This document shows positions 1 to 7,062 of a stretch of DNA of 18,858 nt, piece by piece. Made by a program: the position numbers and the translations under genes. The notes under the pieces are model-generated. The model did not search any database and had not been told where the DNA came from. It saw nothing but the letters and a program-made list of their open reading frames with translations. The DNA lies in NCBI GenBank assembly GCA_018820745.1, contig JAHJNP010000214.1, positions 1-18,858 on the forward strand, read 5' to 3'. Every line of letters starts with the position of its first letter. The first letter of the stretch is position 1. The stretch is from Gammaproteobacteria bacterium (GTDB taxonomy: Bacteria; Pseudomonadota; Gammaproteobacteria; Burkholderiales; Thiobacillaceae).

Positions 1-637
1 CGCAGCCGATGGCAAAGGTGAGGCGGTCAGTGCGTTTGGTGTTGATGCCGACCGCGTTCGCCATCGCACGATTGGCGACGGTGGCGCGCACCTTCAGCCC
101 CCAGTTTGAGCGGTACAGCGCGAGCAGGACGAAACCCGTCACCAGCAGCGTAACCACCATCACGAACAGGCCGTTGATCGGAATATCGAGCCCCTCGGCG
201 GGCGACCATGAACCGAGCAGCCACTCGGGCAATGTCGGACTGACTTCGCGCGCGCCGAACACCGACCGAAAGGTCTGCTGCATCGCGAGCGACAAGCCCC
301 AGGTGGCAAGCAGGGTGTCGAGCGGCCGTTTATATAAATGCCGGATCAGCGCCCACTCGGCGATCCAGCCGGCGATGAAGGCGAAGACGAAGGCGAGCAG
401 GATCGCAAACGGAAAATACTCTTCCAGGAACGATGGCACGTAACGCTCGGTGAGCGTTGACGCTAAGTAAATGGTGTAGGCACCGATGGTCATGAATTCG
501 CCGTGCGCCATGTTGATGACGCCCATCTGGCCGAAGATGATCGCCAGTCCCAAGCCCATCAGCAGCAGCACGGAAAACAGGCTCAAGCCTGCAAACCCCT
601 GCATCATTGTGATGTTGAAAATATCGGTCATCGACAT
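1..637 (-). CDS. urtB: Urea ABC transporter permease UrtB (N-terminal part, runs off left edge)
   Basis: Inner-membrane permease of the LivH-type (branched-chain amino acid/urea) ABC transporter family. About 212 codons are present and the reading frame is open to the edge, so the C-terminus is missing. The first 50 residues hold a hydrophobic segment followed by GVINMAHGEFMTIGAY, the family hallmark after the first membrane helix. Further hydrophobic segments and the stretch KRPLDTLLATWGLSLAMQQT are also typical of UrtB/LivH. The start ATG at 637 has GGAG six bases upstream; a second ATG two codons later is a less likely start. It lies 53 bases downstream of urtA, separated by a terminator-like hairpin. 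The specific UrtB call rests mainly on the UrtA neighbour; a LivH of another substrate is the alternative. UrtC, D and E would be expected beyond the left edge. Confidence 0.9.
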   Translation of the reverse strand, partial: MSMTDIFNITMMQGFAGLSLFSVLLLMGLGLAIIFGQMGVINMAHGEFMTIGAYTIYLASTLTERYVPSFLEEYFPFAILLAFVFAFIAGWIAEWALIRHLYKRPLDTLLATWGLSLAMQQTFRSVFGAREVSPTLPEWLLGSWSPAEGLDIPINGLFVMVVTLLVTGFVLLALYRSNWGLKVRATVANRAMANAVGINTKRTDRLTFAIGC

Positions 638-660
638 GACTCACTCCAGTCATTAAAAAT

Positions 661-684
661 GTGCGCCGCGAATCCGCGGCGCAC
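661..684 (-). terminator. Perfect 10-bp hairpin between urtA and urtB, terminator/attenuator-like
   Basis: GTGCGCCGCG (661-670), a four-base loop, then CGCGGCGCAC (675-684) form a perfect inverted repeat. Read on the minus strand it is followed at once by ATTTTTA, as expected of a Rho-independent terminator. It starts seven bases after the urtA stop and ends before the urtB ribosome-binding site. Partial termination here would give more binding protein than permease, as is known for many ABC operons. The role is inferred; the hairpin is seen directly. Confidence 0.75.
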
Positions 685-690
685 GGGTGC

Positions 691-1947
691 TTACTGATAA
701 CCCTTGGGGAAAGGGTTGGGTTCGATCAATGCGGGGGACTCGGCGACGACTTTGAACTGGCCGTTGCGTTGCGCCATGCCGATGCGCGCCTTGCTCCACA
801 GGTGATGGTTGGGGTGAATCTTCACGTAGCCTTCTGGCGCAGTTTTCAACTCGATTCCAGCGGAGGCCGCAGCGATCTTGTCGACATCGAAGCTGCCCGC
901 TTTTTCCACCGTGGCTTTCCATAACCACGGCCCCAGATAGGCCGCCTGCGTCACATCGCCGATCACCGAATTCGGTCCGTACTTGGCCTTGAAGGCTTTG
1001 ACGAAGGCGATGTTGTTTGGATTGTTCAGCGACTGGAAATACTTCATGCTTGAGTAGAAGCCCTCGACGTTTTCGCCGCCAATGCCGAGCACTTCATCTT
1101 CCGTCACCGAGATCGTCAGCAGGAACTGCTTCTTGGCATTGATGCCAGCGGCTTTCAGCTGCTTGTAGAACGCGACGTTGGAACCGCCAACGACCGCGCA
1201 ATAAACACAGTCAGGTTTCTTCAGCTTGATCTTGTTGATGAGGGAGTTGAAGTTGGTGTGGCCAAGCGGGTAATACTCTTCGCCGACGATGCTGCCCTTC
1301 TGGAAGTTTTCAACGTGCTTGCGCGCGATTTTCATCGAGGTGCGCGGCCAAATGTAGTCCGATCCGACAAGGAAGAAAGTTTTGGCCTTCTTCTCCTTCT
1401 TCGCCCAGTCCAGTCCCCAGATAATTTGCTGGGTCGCTTCCTGTCCGGTGTAGATAACGTTCTTCGACTGCTCCAGACCTTCGTAGAAAGTCGGGTAGTA
1501 GAGCATGCCGTTTTCCTTCTCAAACACCGGCAACACCGCCTTGCGCGACGCCGACGTCCAGCAACCGAAAACCGCCGCAACGTGATCGCTCACCAGTAAT
1601 TTGCGCGCCTTTTCTGCGAAGGTCGGCCAGTCGGACGCACCGTCTTCCTTGATGACCTTGATCTTGCGGCCGAGCACGCCGCCCATCGCGTTGATCTGGT
1701 CAATCGCCAGCTGTTCGGCCTGGATGGAGCCGGTTTCCGAAATCGCCATGGTGCCGGTCGCCGAGTGCAGCTGGCCTACCGTGACTTCGGTATCGGTAAC
1801 AGCGAGTTTCGTCGTATTGACCTTGGCGGTCGGCGGCGGTGCGCCGAAACCCAGCCGGGGCAAGCCGACCAGCGGTAGCGCGGCCATGCCTTGAAGGATT
1901 CTGCGCCGGGTTAAAAGCGGATCGTGGGGTTCATCGAAATCGGACAT
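691..1947 (-). CDS. urtA: Urea ABC transporter substrate-binding protein UrtA
   Basis: Periplasmic binding protein, 418 residues, of the type-1 fold family that also holds AmiC and FmdD. The N-terminus has a Tat-like signal: RRR at residues 14-16, a hydrophobic run at about 19-33, and Ala/Pro-rich cleavage region near 36. The mature part opens with TVGQLHSATGTMAISETGS, the signature start of urea/short-amide binding proteins. It continues with GGVLGRKI, DWPTFAEKARKLL, VFGCWTSASRKAVLPVFE and YYPTFYEGLE, all typical of UrtA. ATG at 1947 has AGGAG six bases upstream. It is first in the urt operon, with urtB after it, and its promoter should lie in 1948-2100. A short-amide rather than urea ligand cannot be excluded given the amidase gene upstream. 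Confidence 0.93.
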   Translation of the reverse strand: MSDFDEPHDPLLTRRRILQGMAALPLVGLPRLGFGAPPPTAKVNTTKLAVTDTEVTVGQLHSATGTMAISETGSIQAEQLAIDQINAMGGVLGRKIKVIKEDGASDWPTFAEKARKLLVSDHVAAVFGCWTSASRKAVLPVFEKENGMLYYPTFYEGLEQSKNVIYTGQEATQQIIWGLDWAKKEKKAKTFFLVGSDYIWPRTSMKIARKHVENFQKGSIVGEEYYPLGHTNFNSLINKIKLKKPDCVYCAVVGGSNVAFYKQLKAAGINAKKQFLLTISVTEDEVLGIGGENVEGFYSSMKYFQSLNNPNNIAFVKAFKAKYGPNSVIGDVTQAAYLGPWLWKATVEKAGSFDVDKIAAASAGIELKTAPEGYVKIHPNHHLWSKARIGMAQRNGQFKVVAESPALIEPNPFPKGYQ

Positions 1948-2321
1948 CTGGGGCTCCTGTCAGCAGTGAATAAAGTCGTCTCGACTGGCGGTTTGAATCA
2001 TGTTTTCCGCCAACGTGAGGACACCTTACTGGCAGTGGAGAACGATCGAAATACGTAAAATGACGCATAGGCGAGAGGGCGGTAACGCGCATCAAGTTGG
2101 CCCGAACTGACTGATGGGCATCGGCTGCAAATCCCCCAGCCCAGCTACGTTCCTGCCATACAAAGCAAGCAGCCCGTTCGACCTTGAAAACCGCCCCGCC
2201 AGTCTGATCCAGCGCGACGGTCACCAGAACAATGCCCTCATCAAGTCCGATGCCGTCCCCGTCGAGCGGGGCAAGACCACGGCCGTGGTGGCGCAGAAAG
2301 ACATCGTCGCGCGCTGGACGA
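1948..2321. other. Intergenic stretch upstream of urtA without a recognised gene
   Basis: This holds the urtA 5' region and then about 220 bases (2100-2321) of unassigned sequence. Open frames exist on both strands, but none resembles a known family or has a convincing ribosome-binding site. It adjoins the transposase relic at 2322 and may be insertion-sequence debris as well. Confidence 0.5.
1986..2012. promoter_or_regulatory. Inverted repeat upstream of urtA, possible operator
   Basis: TGGCGG at 1986-1991 and CCGCCA at 2007-2012 are exact inverted 6-bp arms around a 15-bp AT-richer centre. The repeat lies about 40-65 bases upstream of the urtA start, where an operator or activator site would be useful. 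No known binding-site family was recognised and such short arms can occur by chance. Confidence 0.3.
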
Positions 2322-2478
2322 AGCAAGGCGGGCAGCAGGATGAAAGCGGATGGACGATCGCCTCTGCAAACCCTGATCGCCGGAAAGGAGGTGTGGCAGG
2401 AAAAAATCGGCAACCTGAACTGACCTGACAATCAGGCACCGTCAAAGCGGGACAACTGTCAGATCTGAACGTCTACAG
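2322..2478 (+). pseudogene. Relic of an IS481/IS3-like transposase C-terminus with element end
   Basis: The plus-strand frame ending at the TGA at 2421-2423 reads MKADGRSPLQTLIAGKEVWQ and then EKIGNLN. This resembles the very C-terminus of IS481/IS3-group DDE transposases, where GRTPLQTLxDGKxxWxEK follows the catalytic core. No catalytic core is recognisable upstream in any frame, so only the tail remains. The next 55 bases, including GACAACTGTCAGATCTGAAC at 2451-2470, look like the right end of such an element. This is from memory of the family and not aligned. The relic sits between amiE and urtA and may mark a deletion or rearrangement there. Confidence 0.45.
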
Positions 2479-2492
2479 TCAATGCCCTGATG

Positions 2493-2533
2493 GCGTGCGT
2501 TTCGCACGCGCTTGCGCCCAGCAGGCATCCTGC
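2493..2533. repeat. Two adjacent hairpins downstream of amiE
   Basis: GCGTGCG/CGCACGC (2493-2499 and 2503-2509, three-base loop) is a perfect 7-bp hairpin. Twelve bases further, GCAGG/CCTGC (2521-2525 and 2529-2533) is a perfect 5-bp hairpin. They lie 84-124 bases after the amiE stop. Neither is followed by a T-run on the minus strand, so a Rho-independent terminator is doubtful. They could block 3' exonucleases or be a REP-like unit. Confidence 0.4.
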
Positions 2534-2616
2534 CTGTACGTCGCCCCGGCTTGATGCGCGCCATCCCGCAGCCTGGCGCACCCGTTGCAGGTGACGCCAT
2601 TTGCTGCATGGGCCGC

Positions 2617-3657
2617 TTAGCGGTGGCGTGGCGTGCTCTGGTTGGGAATGCCGTCGATCGGACATTCGTCGGTGCCGATGGTCGGGCGAGTGACCGCCTC
2701 GGCCATGGCGCGCGCGGCTTCGGGGTCGTTGACCCAGGTGCGGTAAAACGAATACGGCATCTCGGCAACGCCGCGCTCGCCATCACCGGAATTGATGACG
2801 CCGGTGTAGCCGCGGTGCAGGAGCTTGAACAGATGGTTCTGCGACTGACCGTTGCGGCGCGCATCGCGGATCAGCGACATTGACAACTCGGCGTACTGGA
2901 TACCGTTTTCTTCCTCGCCGCACTCGCCGAGCGTGCGGCCGTCGAAGCCGACAATGGCCGAATGGCCGAAATACGAATACACGCCGTCGAAGCCGCTAGC
3001 GTTGGCGACCGCGACGTAGACGTTGTTCATCCACGCCATCGTCTTGGACACCATCACCTGCTGCTCCTTGGCCGGGTACATATAGCCCTGGCAGCGCACG
3101 ATAAGCTCGGCGCCCTTCATCGCGCAATCGCGCCAGATTTCCGGATAATTTCCGTCGTCGCAGATAATGAGGCTGACCTTGAGTCCCTTGGGACCTTCAG
3201 AGACATAAGTACAGTCGCCCGGATACCAGCCCTCGATCGGGCACCAAGGCATGATCTTGCGGTATTTCTGCACGATCTCGCCTTGGTCGTTCATTAATAT
3301 CAGGGTGTTGTACGGAGCCTTGTCCGGGTGGCTCTCGTGGCGCTCGCCGGTCAGCGAAAATACCCCCCACACCTTTGCTTTGCGGCAGGCCTCGGCAAAT
3401 ATCTCGGTTTCCTCGCCTGGCACGGTCGACGCGGTCGCGTACATCTCGTCGCGGTCGTACATGATGCCGTGGGTACTGTATTCGGGAAAAATTACAAGGT
3501 CCATTCCTGGAAGGCCGGATTTCATCCCGACAACCATGTCGGCGATGGCTCGGGCGTTGGCGAGCACCTCGGCGCGCGAGTGCAGGCGTGGCATTTTGTA
3601 GTTTACGACTGCGACGCCGACGCAATCGCGGCTGCTAGAAATATCTCCGTGTCTCAT
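2617..3657 (-). CDS. amiE: Aliphatic amidase AmiE (acylamide amidohydrolase)
   Basis: Cytoplasmic nitrilase-superfamily enzyme hydrolysing short aliphatic amides to carboxylate and ammonia (EC 3.5.1.4). The protein has 346 residues, the family's usual length. The start MRHGDISSS and the blocks [26 protein letters not shown] and [15 protein letters not shown] are near-identical to known AmiE. Catalytic residues are in place: Glu59 in FPEY, Lys134 in KYRK, Glu142 in PIEGW and Cys166 in IICDDGN. ATG at 3657 is chosen because the protein then begins exactly like AmiE. GGGAG sits just upstream, inside a possible TTG extension at 3669 that would add four residues. It lies between a binding-protein relic and the urt genes, and fits an amide-utilisation cluster. 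The related formamidase AmiF is less likely given the strong AmiE match. Confidence 0.96.
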   Translation of the reverse strand: MRHGDISSSRDCVGVAVVNYKMPRLHSRAEVLANARAIADMVVGMKSGLPGMDLVIFPEYSTHGIMYDRDEMYATASTVPGEETEIFAEACRKAKVWGVFSLTGERHESHPDKAPYNTLILMNDQGEIVQKYRKIMPWCPIEGWYPGDCTYVSEGPKGLKVSLIICDDGNYPEIWRDCAMKGAELIVRCQGYMYPAKEQQVMVSKTMAWMNNVYVAVANASGFDGVYSYFGHSAIVGFDGRTLGECGEEENGIQYAELSMSLIRDARRNGQSQNHLFKLLHRGYTGVINSGDGERGVAEMPYSFYRTWVNDPEAARAMAEAVTRPTIGTDECPIDGIPNQSTPRHR

Positions 3658-3678
3658 CTCTGCTCCCAAATAGACTTG

Positions 3679-3693
3679 CCGGCGTCATGCCGG
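3679..3693. promoter_or_regulatory. Small hairpin in the amiE leader
   Basis: CCGGC (3679-3683), a five-base loop and GCCGG (3689-3693) form a perfect short hairpin about 22-36 bases upstream of the amiE start, just before its ribosome-binding site. In Pseudomonas, amiE is controlled by AmiR antitermination in the leader. No amiR gene is visible here and there is no U-tract, so an analogous mechanism is only a guess. Confidence 0.3.
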
Positions 3694-3792
3694 GTTTCGT
3701 TTGACGATGGTAGGGGCTAGTGCTGTCCAGGCGAATACGCAATTCGACGTAAGCCGGACATGCCTGCCACGCAAACGATGGAACGCTTATTG

Positions 3793-3811
3793 CATGATCA
3801 AGACGATCATG
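3793..3811. promoter_or_regulatory. 7-bp perfect inverted repeat upstream of amiE
   Basis: CATGATC (3793-3799), five bases, GATCATG (3805-3811) give a 19-bp palindrome about 140-155 bases upstream of the amiE start. The size and spacing suit a dimeric regulator site. It lies in an AT-richer patch of uncertain origin, and no known motif was recognised. Confidence 0.35.
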
Positions 3812-3953
3812 TTTATGGTTTTGCTGACGCGTGGTGGTGATTTTGGTTTTCCGGGATCGACCTTCATTTCGCTCATATAGGCGAGTTTCGCCTTCATTTT
3901 TTGCGCTCAAAGTGGTCACGATGGCGCTGGCGAACGAACTGTATTTCGAGATT

Positions 3954-4003
3954 CCACTGAACACCACACTGATCAGCCGCGTGCGATCGCCCACGCATCC
4001 GGC
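3954..4003 (-). mobile_element. Possible end of an IS21-type element (remnant)
   Basis: Read on the minus strand, this stretch has CCGGATGCGTGGGCGATCG (4002-3984) followed by GTGTTCAGTGGAATCTCG. IS21-family elements often carry multiple GGAATGxGTGGGCG-type repeats at one end, and this resembles two worn copies. No istA or istB sequence is present. It lies exactly where homology of the neighbouring binding-protein relic ends. The assignment is from memory of the motif and weak. Confidence 0.25.
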
Positions 4004-4160
4004 GTAGCCGGTGCTGATGGCATGACTGCCATGATGCCGGACAGGGAATGCAGGATGCCGACCTTGATGGGATCGGCGGCGAGGGCTGACATGACAGCCA
4101 GACCCGACAATGTCAGCAGGCTTGAGGCACGGTCAATTTCATGAATTCACGACGGTTTGC
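3974..4160 (-). pseudogene. Relic of a Tat-exported urea/amide-binding protein (FmdD/UrtA type)
   Basis: On the minus strand AGGAG (4173-4169) stands eight bases before GCA, where a start codon would be expected. Then comes NRREFMKLTV, a twin-arginine signal start. After a frameshift near 4125 the sequence reads SLLTLSGLAVMSALAADPI and KVGILHSLSGIMA. The last block is the signature start of mature urea/short-amide binding proteins; compare HSATGTMAISE in UrtA here. Homology stops after about residue 45 and a TGA closes the frame at 3976-3974. So the start codon is lost, the signal region is frameshifted, and about nine tenths of the gene is missing. It lies directly downstream of the porin and upstream of amiE, the place an fmdD-like gene would take. 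It cannot be functional. Confidence 0.75.
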
Positions 4161-4217
4161 GAGGTGAACTCCTGTTGAAAAAATGGAAACTGCAATCTGG
4201 TTTTAAAGCCTCGACAC

Positions 4218-4246
4218 GATGGGCGCAGCGCGGGGCCGCACCCATC
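4218..4246 (-). terminator. Hairpin downstream of the porin gene
   Basis: GATGGGCGC (4218-4226) and GCACCCATC (4238-4246) pair over nine positions with one G-U on the minus-strand RNA. The hairpin starts eight bases after the porin stop. The downstream strand reads GTGTCGAGGCTTTAAAACC, so the U-tract is weak and termination may be inefficient. Confidence 0.4.
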
Positions 4247-4254
4247 CCGAGTCA

Positions 4255-5376
4255 TCAGAACTGGGCCTGCAGTGCGACGCTGAACGCATCCACGTCGCTG
4301 GCGCCGGTCACGTCCGTGTTCGAATACACACCGCTGACCTGGGCGTTGTAACCATCAATGATGTAGTTCACACCCAGATCGTACTTTTTGGTGTCGACAT
4401 TGGTGTCAGGGCTGAATTTCTGGTAGCGGACGAAGGGCTGAAACTGCCCCCAACCCACTTTCTGGTTGAAGATGTAACCGACGCCGGCGGAGTAGGCCGT
4501 GCCTTGCTCGCTGAGGAAGACATCGCTGGTGTCGTAGTCGTAACCCGCCGCCTCGATCGACAGCGCGCCGGGGCCCACCCCTTTTTTCTCCATCAGGAAG
4601 TCGATGCTGTAGGACGCGTAATCGCCCGTTGCGGTGGTCGAATAGGCCCCGTTTTTCTGGCTCCGTCCGGCAATGCCGAATGCCAGAATGTCCTTGCTGC
4701 CCAGGTAGTTCCCGGTGCCGTAGTAGCCCGGCTCAGCGTCCCAGAAATCGACCTGAACCCGCCCGGCGTACATCAGGCCATCCGAGCCGGTACGCGTACC
4801 GAGCGTGACCGGAGCAATCTGGAACGCGGTATTTCCTTCGAACACGCCAAACGAGTAGGCCAGCTTGCCATCCATCAGGCTGCCGACTACCGCGACGCCG
4901 TCGTCACGCCCGATGTGGCCGCCGTTGAAGCCGTAACGTGAAGCGATGCCCGCCCAGTAGCCGCCCCCCAGCGAATAGTAAGGACCGGCCATGTTGGCAC
5001 GGTCGCTGGGCGACAGTAAACGGCCCGCCCAGATCGTCAGCTCAGGCGCGATCGCAAACTGGACGTTCGCATCGATGACCTGGAAGCCCTGGCCCGCGAT
5101 ATCCTTTTCGGTGTTGAGCATGCCCTTGATGTTCTTGTTCAGGGAGCCGGACAGATAGATGCGGGCGCTGTCCAGGCTGAAGTCCTGCGAGCTGGACGTG
5201 CCATTGGGCGCTGCGTTTTCGACGCTGCTGAAACTGCCGCGCATGCCGAACCCGACGCTGATGGATTTATCCTCACCAAAGGTGATCGTGCCGCCCGCAT
5301 GGGCGCTCATTGCCGGCAGCATGACGGCAGCCGCTACAGCGATAACTAACTGGTTTCTTTTGAATTTGAATGTCAT
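4255..5376 (-). CDS. Outer-membrane porin, OprP/OprO-like (FmdC-type candidate)
   Basis: Protein of 373 residues with a Sec signal peptide (KFKRNQ, hydrophobic core, cleavage after MSAHA near residue 27). It consists of alternating beta-strand-like segments and ends with the C-terminal phenylalanine (QAQF) used in outer-membrane barrel assembly. Blocks such as DFSLDSARIYLSGSLNKNIK, WAGRLLSPSDRANMAGPYY and YAGRVQVDFWD fit the phosphate-selective porin O/P family. AAGGGG precedes ATG at 5376. In Methylophilus, the porin FmdC is encoded with the FmdDEF short-amide/urea transporter. Here a relic of an FmdD/UrtA-like gene follows directly, then amiE, so a role in amide or urea entry is likely. Phosphate or other anions remain possible. 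No sigma-54 element was seen upstream. Confidence 0.88.
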   Translation of the reverse strand: MTFKFKRNQLVIAVAAAVMLPAMSAHAGGTITFGEDKSISVGFGMRGSFSSVENAAPNGTSSSQDFSLDSARIYLSGSLNKNIKGMLNTEKDIAGQGFQVIDANVQFAIAPELTIWAGRLLSPSDRANMAGPYYSLGGGYWAGIASRYGFNGGHIGRDDGVAVVGSLMDGKLAYSFGVFEGNTAFQIAPVTLGTRTGSDGLMYAGRVQVDFWDAEPGYYGTGNYLGSKDILAFGIAGRSQKNGAYSTTATGDYASYSIDFLMEKKGVGPGALSIEAAGYDYDTSDVFLSEQGTAYSAGVGYIFNQKVGWGQFQPFVRYQKFSPDTNVDTKKYDLGVNYIIDGYNAQVSGVYSNTDVTGASDVDAFSVALQAQF

Positions 5377-5587
5377 TTATTTCCCCTTGGATTGAAAAAT
5401 ATCACCACTGAATCGAAGTGGCCGATTGCCCGCTAAACGCCCGAGTTCAGCCGGGCTCGAATCATGGACGCAGGTTATCGAGCGTACCGGGGGAACGGAA
5501 TAAGTCATCTGACGTATGCCGCCGAGCCCCGGTTTTCCAAAGGTTGGAGTAGAGTTTTGGCGTTGGATGACGAGCCCCGAAGCGCCC

Positions 5588-6175
5588 ATGAACATGACGA
5601 TCAATGCCACCCAAACCCCAATTCATCGCAGCGGCTGCATACTGCTGCTATTCACTGTGCTGCTCAGCGGATGCGGCGAGTTGGCCTATAAACGCGGGGC
5701 GAATTCGAGCGATCTGGAAGTCGCAAAAAAATTCTGCCGAACAAAAGCGCAGGATGCTGCAGCGGTCGAGCAGTGCATGGCCGATCGCGGATGGGCCGTT
5801 CAGAATCTGCGCAGGATGGAGTCCCTGGATGCCGATCCCGTTGTCGAGGCAACCGCCCTACCCAGCGATCGCAGAATTGAAAACTCGGCCAGCGCCATGC
5901 CGGGCAAACCAGGCGCTGAAGGCCAAGTTCCAGCCTTGCCCGACAAAGCCCATCCCACGCCCATCGTGAAAAAAGCGCCCGACATGCTGGACACATTCAA
6001 CGTGAGTTCGTGGTGGAAAACAGGCAGCGGCGCGGAAAGCTTAAAGGTCGATACAGAAGCATGCGTAGCAAATCTGGGCGCGGCACACAGGCCAGATAAT
6101 CAAACCCAGACGGCCACCCGGGGCTTGCTGCTTTGCATGAGGGAAAAAGGGTGGAGCGGCCTGCGCGCGAAATAG
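5588..6175 (+). CDS. Putative lipoprotein with duplicated Cys/GW motif, function unknown
   Basis: The only confident plus-strand gene of the window, about 195 residues from ATG 5588. The N-terminus has a hydrophobic stretch ending in LLSGC, a lipobox, so the protein should be lipidated at that Cys and membrane-anchored. The mature part contains two copies of a Cys...CMx2(R/K)GW pattern: FCRTKAQDAAAVEQCMADRG followed by W near the N-terminus, and a Cys followed some 23 residues later by CMREKGW at the C-terminus. A Pro/Ala-rich linker joins them. Four mature Cys suggest two disulfide-linked units. The start is uncertain: in-frame ATGs at 5516, 5567, 5588 and 5594 exist and none has a strong ribosome-binding site. 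5588 or 5594 gives a normal-length signal peptide. It is divergent from the porin gene. No family was recognised. Confidence 0.7.
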   Translation: MNMTINATQTPIHRSGCILLLFTVLLSGCGELAYKRGANSSDLEVAKKFCRTKAQDAAAVEQCMADRGWAVQNLRRMESLDADPVVEATALPSDRRIENSASAMPGKPGAEGQVPALPDKAHPTPIVKKAPDMLDTFNVSSWWKTGSGAESLKVDTEACVANLGAAHRPDNQTQTATRGLLLCMREKGWSGLRAK

Positions 6176-6303
6176 AATTCCGCTCAATCGTGGAAGTTCA
6201 GACTTGGCCTGGCAAACAGCGCTAGTTCGGATCGCGCCTTGTCAGACAGAAATCGGCTAAGAGTGGAAATTCAGGTTGTGAGCCCGACCGTCTCTTGTTC
6301 GGG

Positions 6304-6320
6304 GCGGATTCAACCGGTGG
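6304..6320. repeat. 17-base copy of the IS30 relic end
   Basis: GCGGATTCAACCGGTGG is identical to 11782-11798, the 3' tail of the IS30-type transposase relic. An exact 17-base match within 19 kb is unlikely by chance (of order a few percent). It may be a solo end left by a deleted element. Confidence 0.45.
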
Positions 6321-6535
6321 CGTTCTGAGAAAACGATCTACAAAACCGGCTCCTCCCATCGGGACAGCAAATGACACCTATGTTTACTAACTTAACTTGG
6401 CACGCTTCATTCCATTAATATCCGTCTCCAAGTTTTACGATGGCGCAGCCATCGAATCTAAGAAGGGGAATTAACAAAGTGACCTTTGCGCACATAGCTG
6501 GCGCTGATCATTTGATTGCGAAATGCCATAAGAAC

Positions 6536-6561
6536 GCCCAGCCGTAAGGCTAAACCTGGGC
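6536..6561 (-). terminator. Weak hairpin downstream of ridA
   Basis: GCCCAG (6536-6541) and CTGGGC (6556-6561) can pair, or alternatively AGCC/GGCT around a GTAA loop. On the minus strand GTTCTTATGG follows, a poor U-tract. It lies about 90 bases after the ridA stop and could end the amide operon transcript; a marginal call. Confidence 0.3.
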
Positions 6562-6653
6562 TTCCCCCGATTCCCGGACGGGTGGGCTATCGCTTTCAGC
6601 TGTACGCGCGCCTCATCAGGACTGCCCGAATTCGAGATTCGAGGGGCCAGTAT

Positions 6654-7046
6654 CTAAGCTCGGCGCGCGATGAGGTCAATCTCCACGAGTGCACCTTTCG
6701 CTAGTCCGGTTACGCCAACGCAGGTGCGCGCCGGTCGCCGCCCGACCGGGAAATAGCTTGCATAGACAGCGTTCATCGCTTCGTAGTCATTTTCGAAGTG
6801 CGTAAGGAAAATCCTCACTGACAGTACATCGCGCAAGGTGCATCCGCAGCCGGTCAGGACAGTCTCCAGGTTCTTCATGACTTGGTGCGTCTGCGCTTCT
6901 ATACCCTCAGGGTAGGGTGCTTCCAGCGAGGTATCGATAAAGGGCATTTGCCCCGTCACGAATAACCATCCATCCCTTTCGACGGCGTGGCTGAATGGTG
7001 CGACCGGGTCCGGCGCCCCAGAAATCATGTGAAAAATCGTTGTCAT
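6654..7046 (-). CDS. RidA/YjgF/UK114 family protein
   Basis: Small cytoplasmic protein of 130 residues, the usual RidA length. The fold family includes reactive enamine/imine deaminases and also pathway proteins such as RutC of pyrimidine degradation. Typical blocks are AVERDGWLFVTGQMPF, TCVGVTGLAKGALVEIDLIA and a central QVMKNLETVL. Arg107 (in PARTCV) and Glu122 (VEID) sit where the substrate-binding Arg and the conserved Glu of RidA are found. The sequence differs from housekeeping RidA, for example in GVTGLAKGALVEID instead of VxxLPxxxxVEIE, so a specialised role is plausible. ATG 7046 follows GGGGA at nine bases. It is the last gene of the amide operon, just after the amidase remnant, suggesting that it handles a product or toxic intermediate of amide breakdown. 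Confidence 0.92.
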   Translation of the reverse strand: MTTIFHMISGAPDPVAPFSHAVERDGWLFVTGQMPFIDTSLEAPYPEGIEAQTHQVMKNLETVLTGCGCTLRDVLSVRIFLTHFENDYEAMNAVYASYFPVGRRPARTCVGVTGLAKGALVEIDLIARRA

Positions 7047-7062
7047 AGATCAGTTCCCCATC

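Larger units (their letters stand above)
6176..6653. other. Gene-free stretch between the lipoprotein and ridA genes
   Basis: Contains no convincing coding sequence. It holds an imperfect direct repeat, GTGGAAGTTCAG at 6190-6201 and GTGGAAATTCAG at 6263-6274. It also has a 17-base match to the IS30 relic end at 6304-6320, a perfect 7-bp hairpin at 6438-6454 (CGATGGC/GCCATCG) and a stem at 6536-6561. The sequence is more AT-rich and less orderly than its neighbours, consistent with insertion-sequence debris. Confidence 0.5.

Noticed and set aside
2114..2428. 104-codon plus-strand frame between amiE and urtA
   Set aside because: Not recognisable as any protein; a different frame here carries the transposase tail.
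3635..3994. 119-codon minus-strand frame upstream of amiE
   Set aside because: Spans the leader of amiE and the debris region, has no similarity to a family and no good ribosome-binding site.
4219..4941. 240-codon plus-strand frame opposite the porin
   Set aside because: Antisense to a porin with signal peptide and C-terminal Phe.
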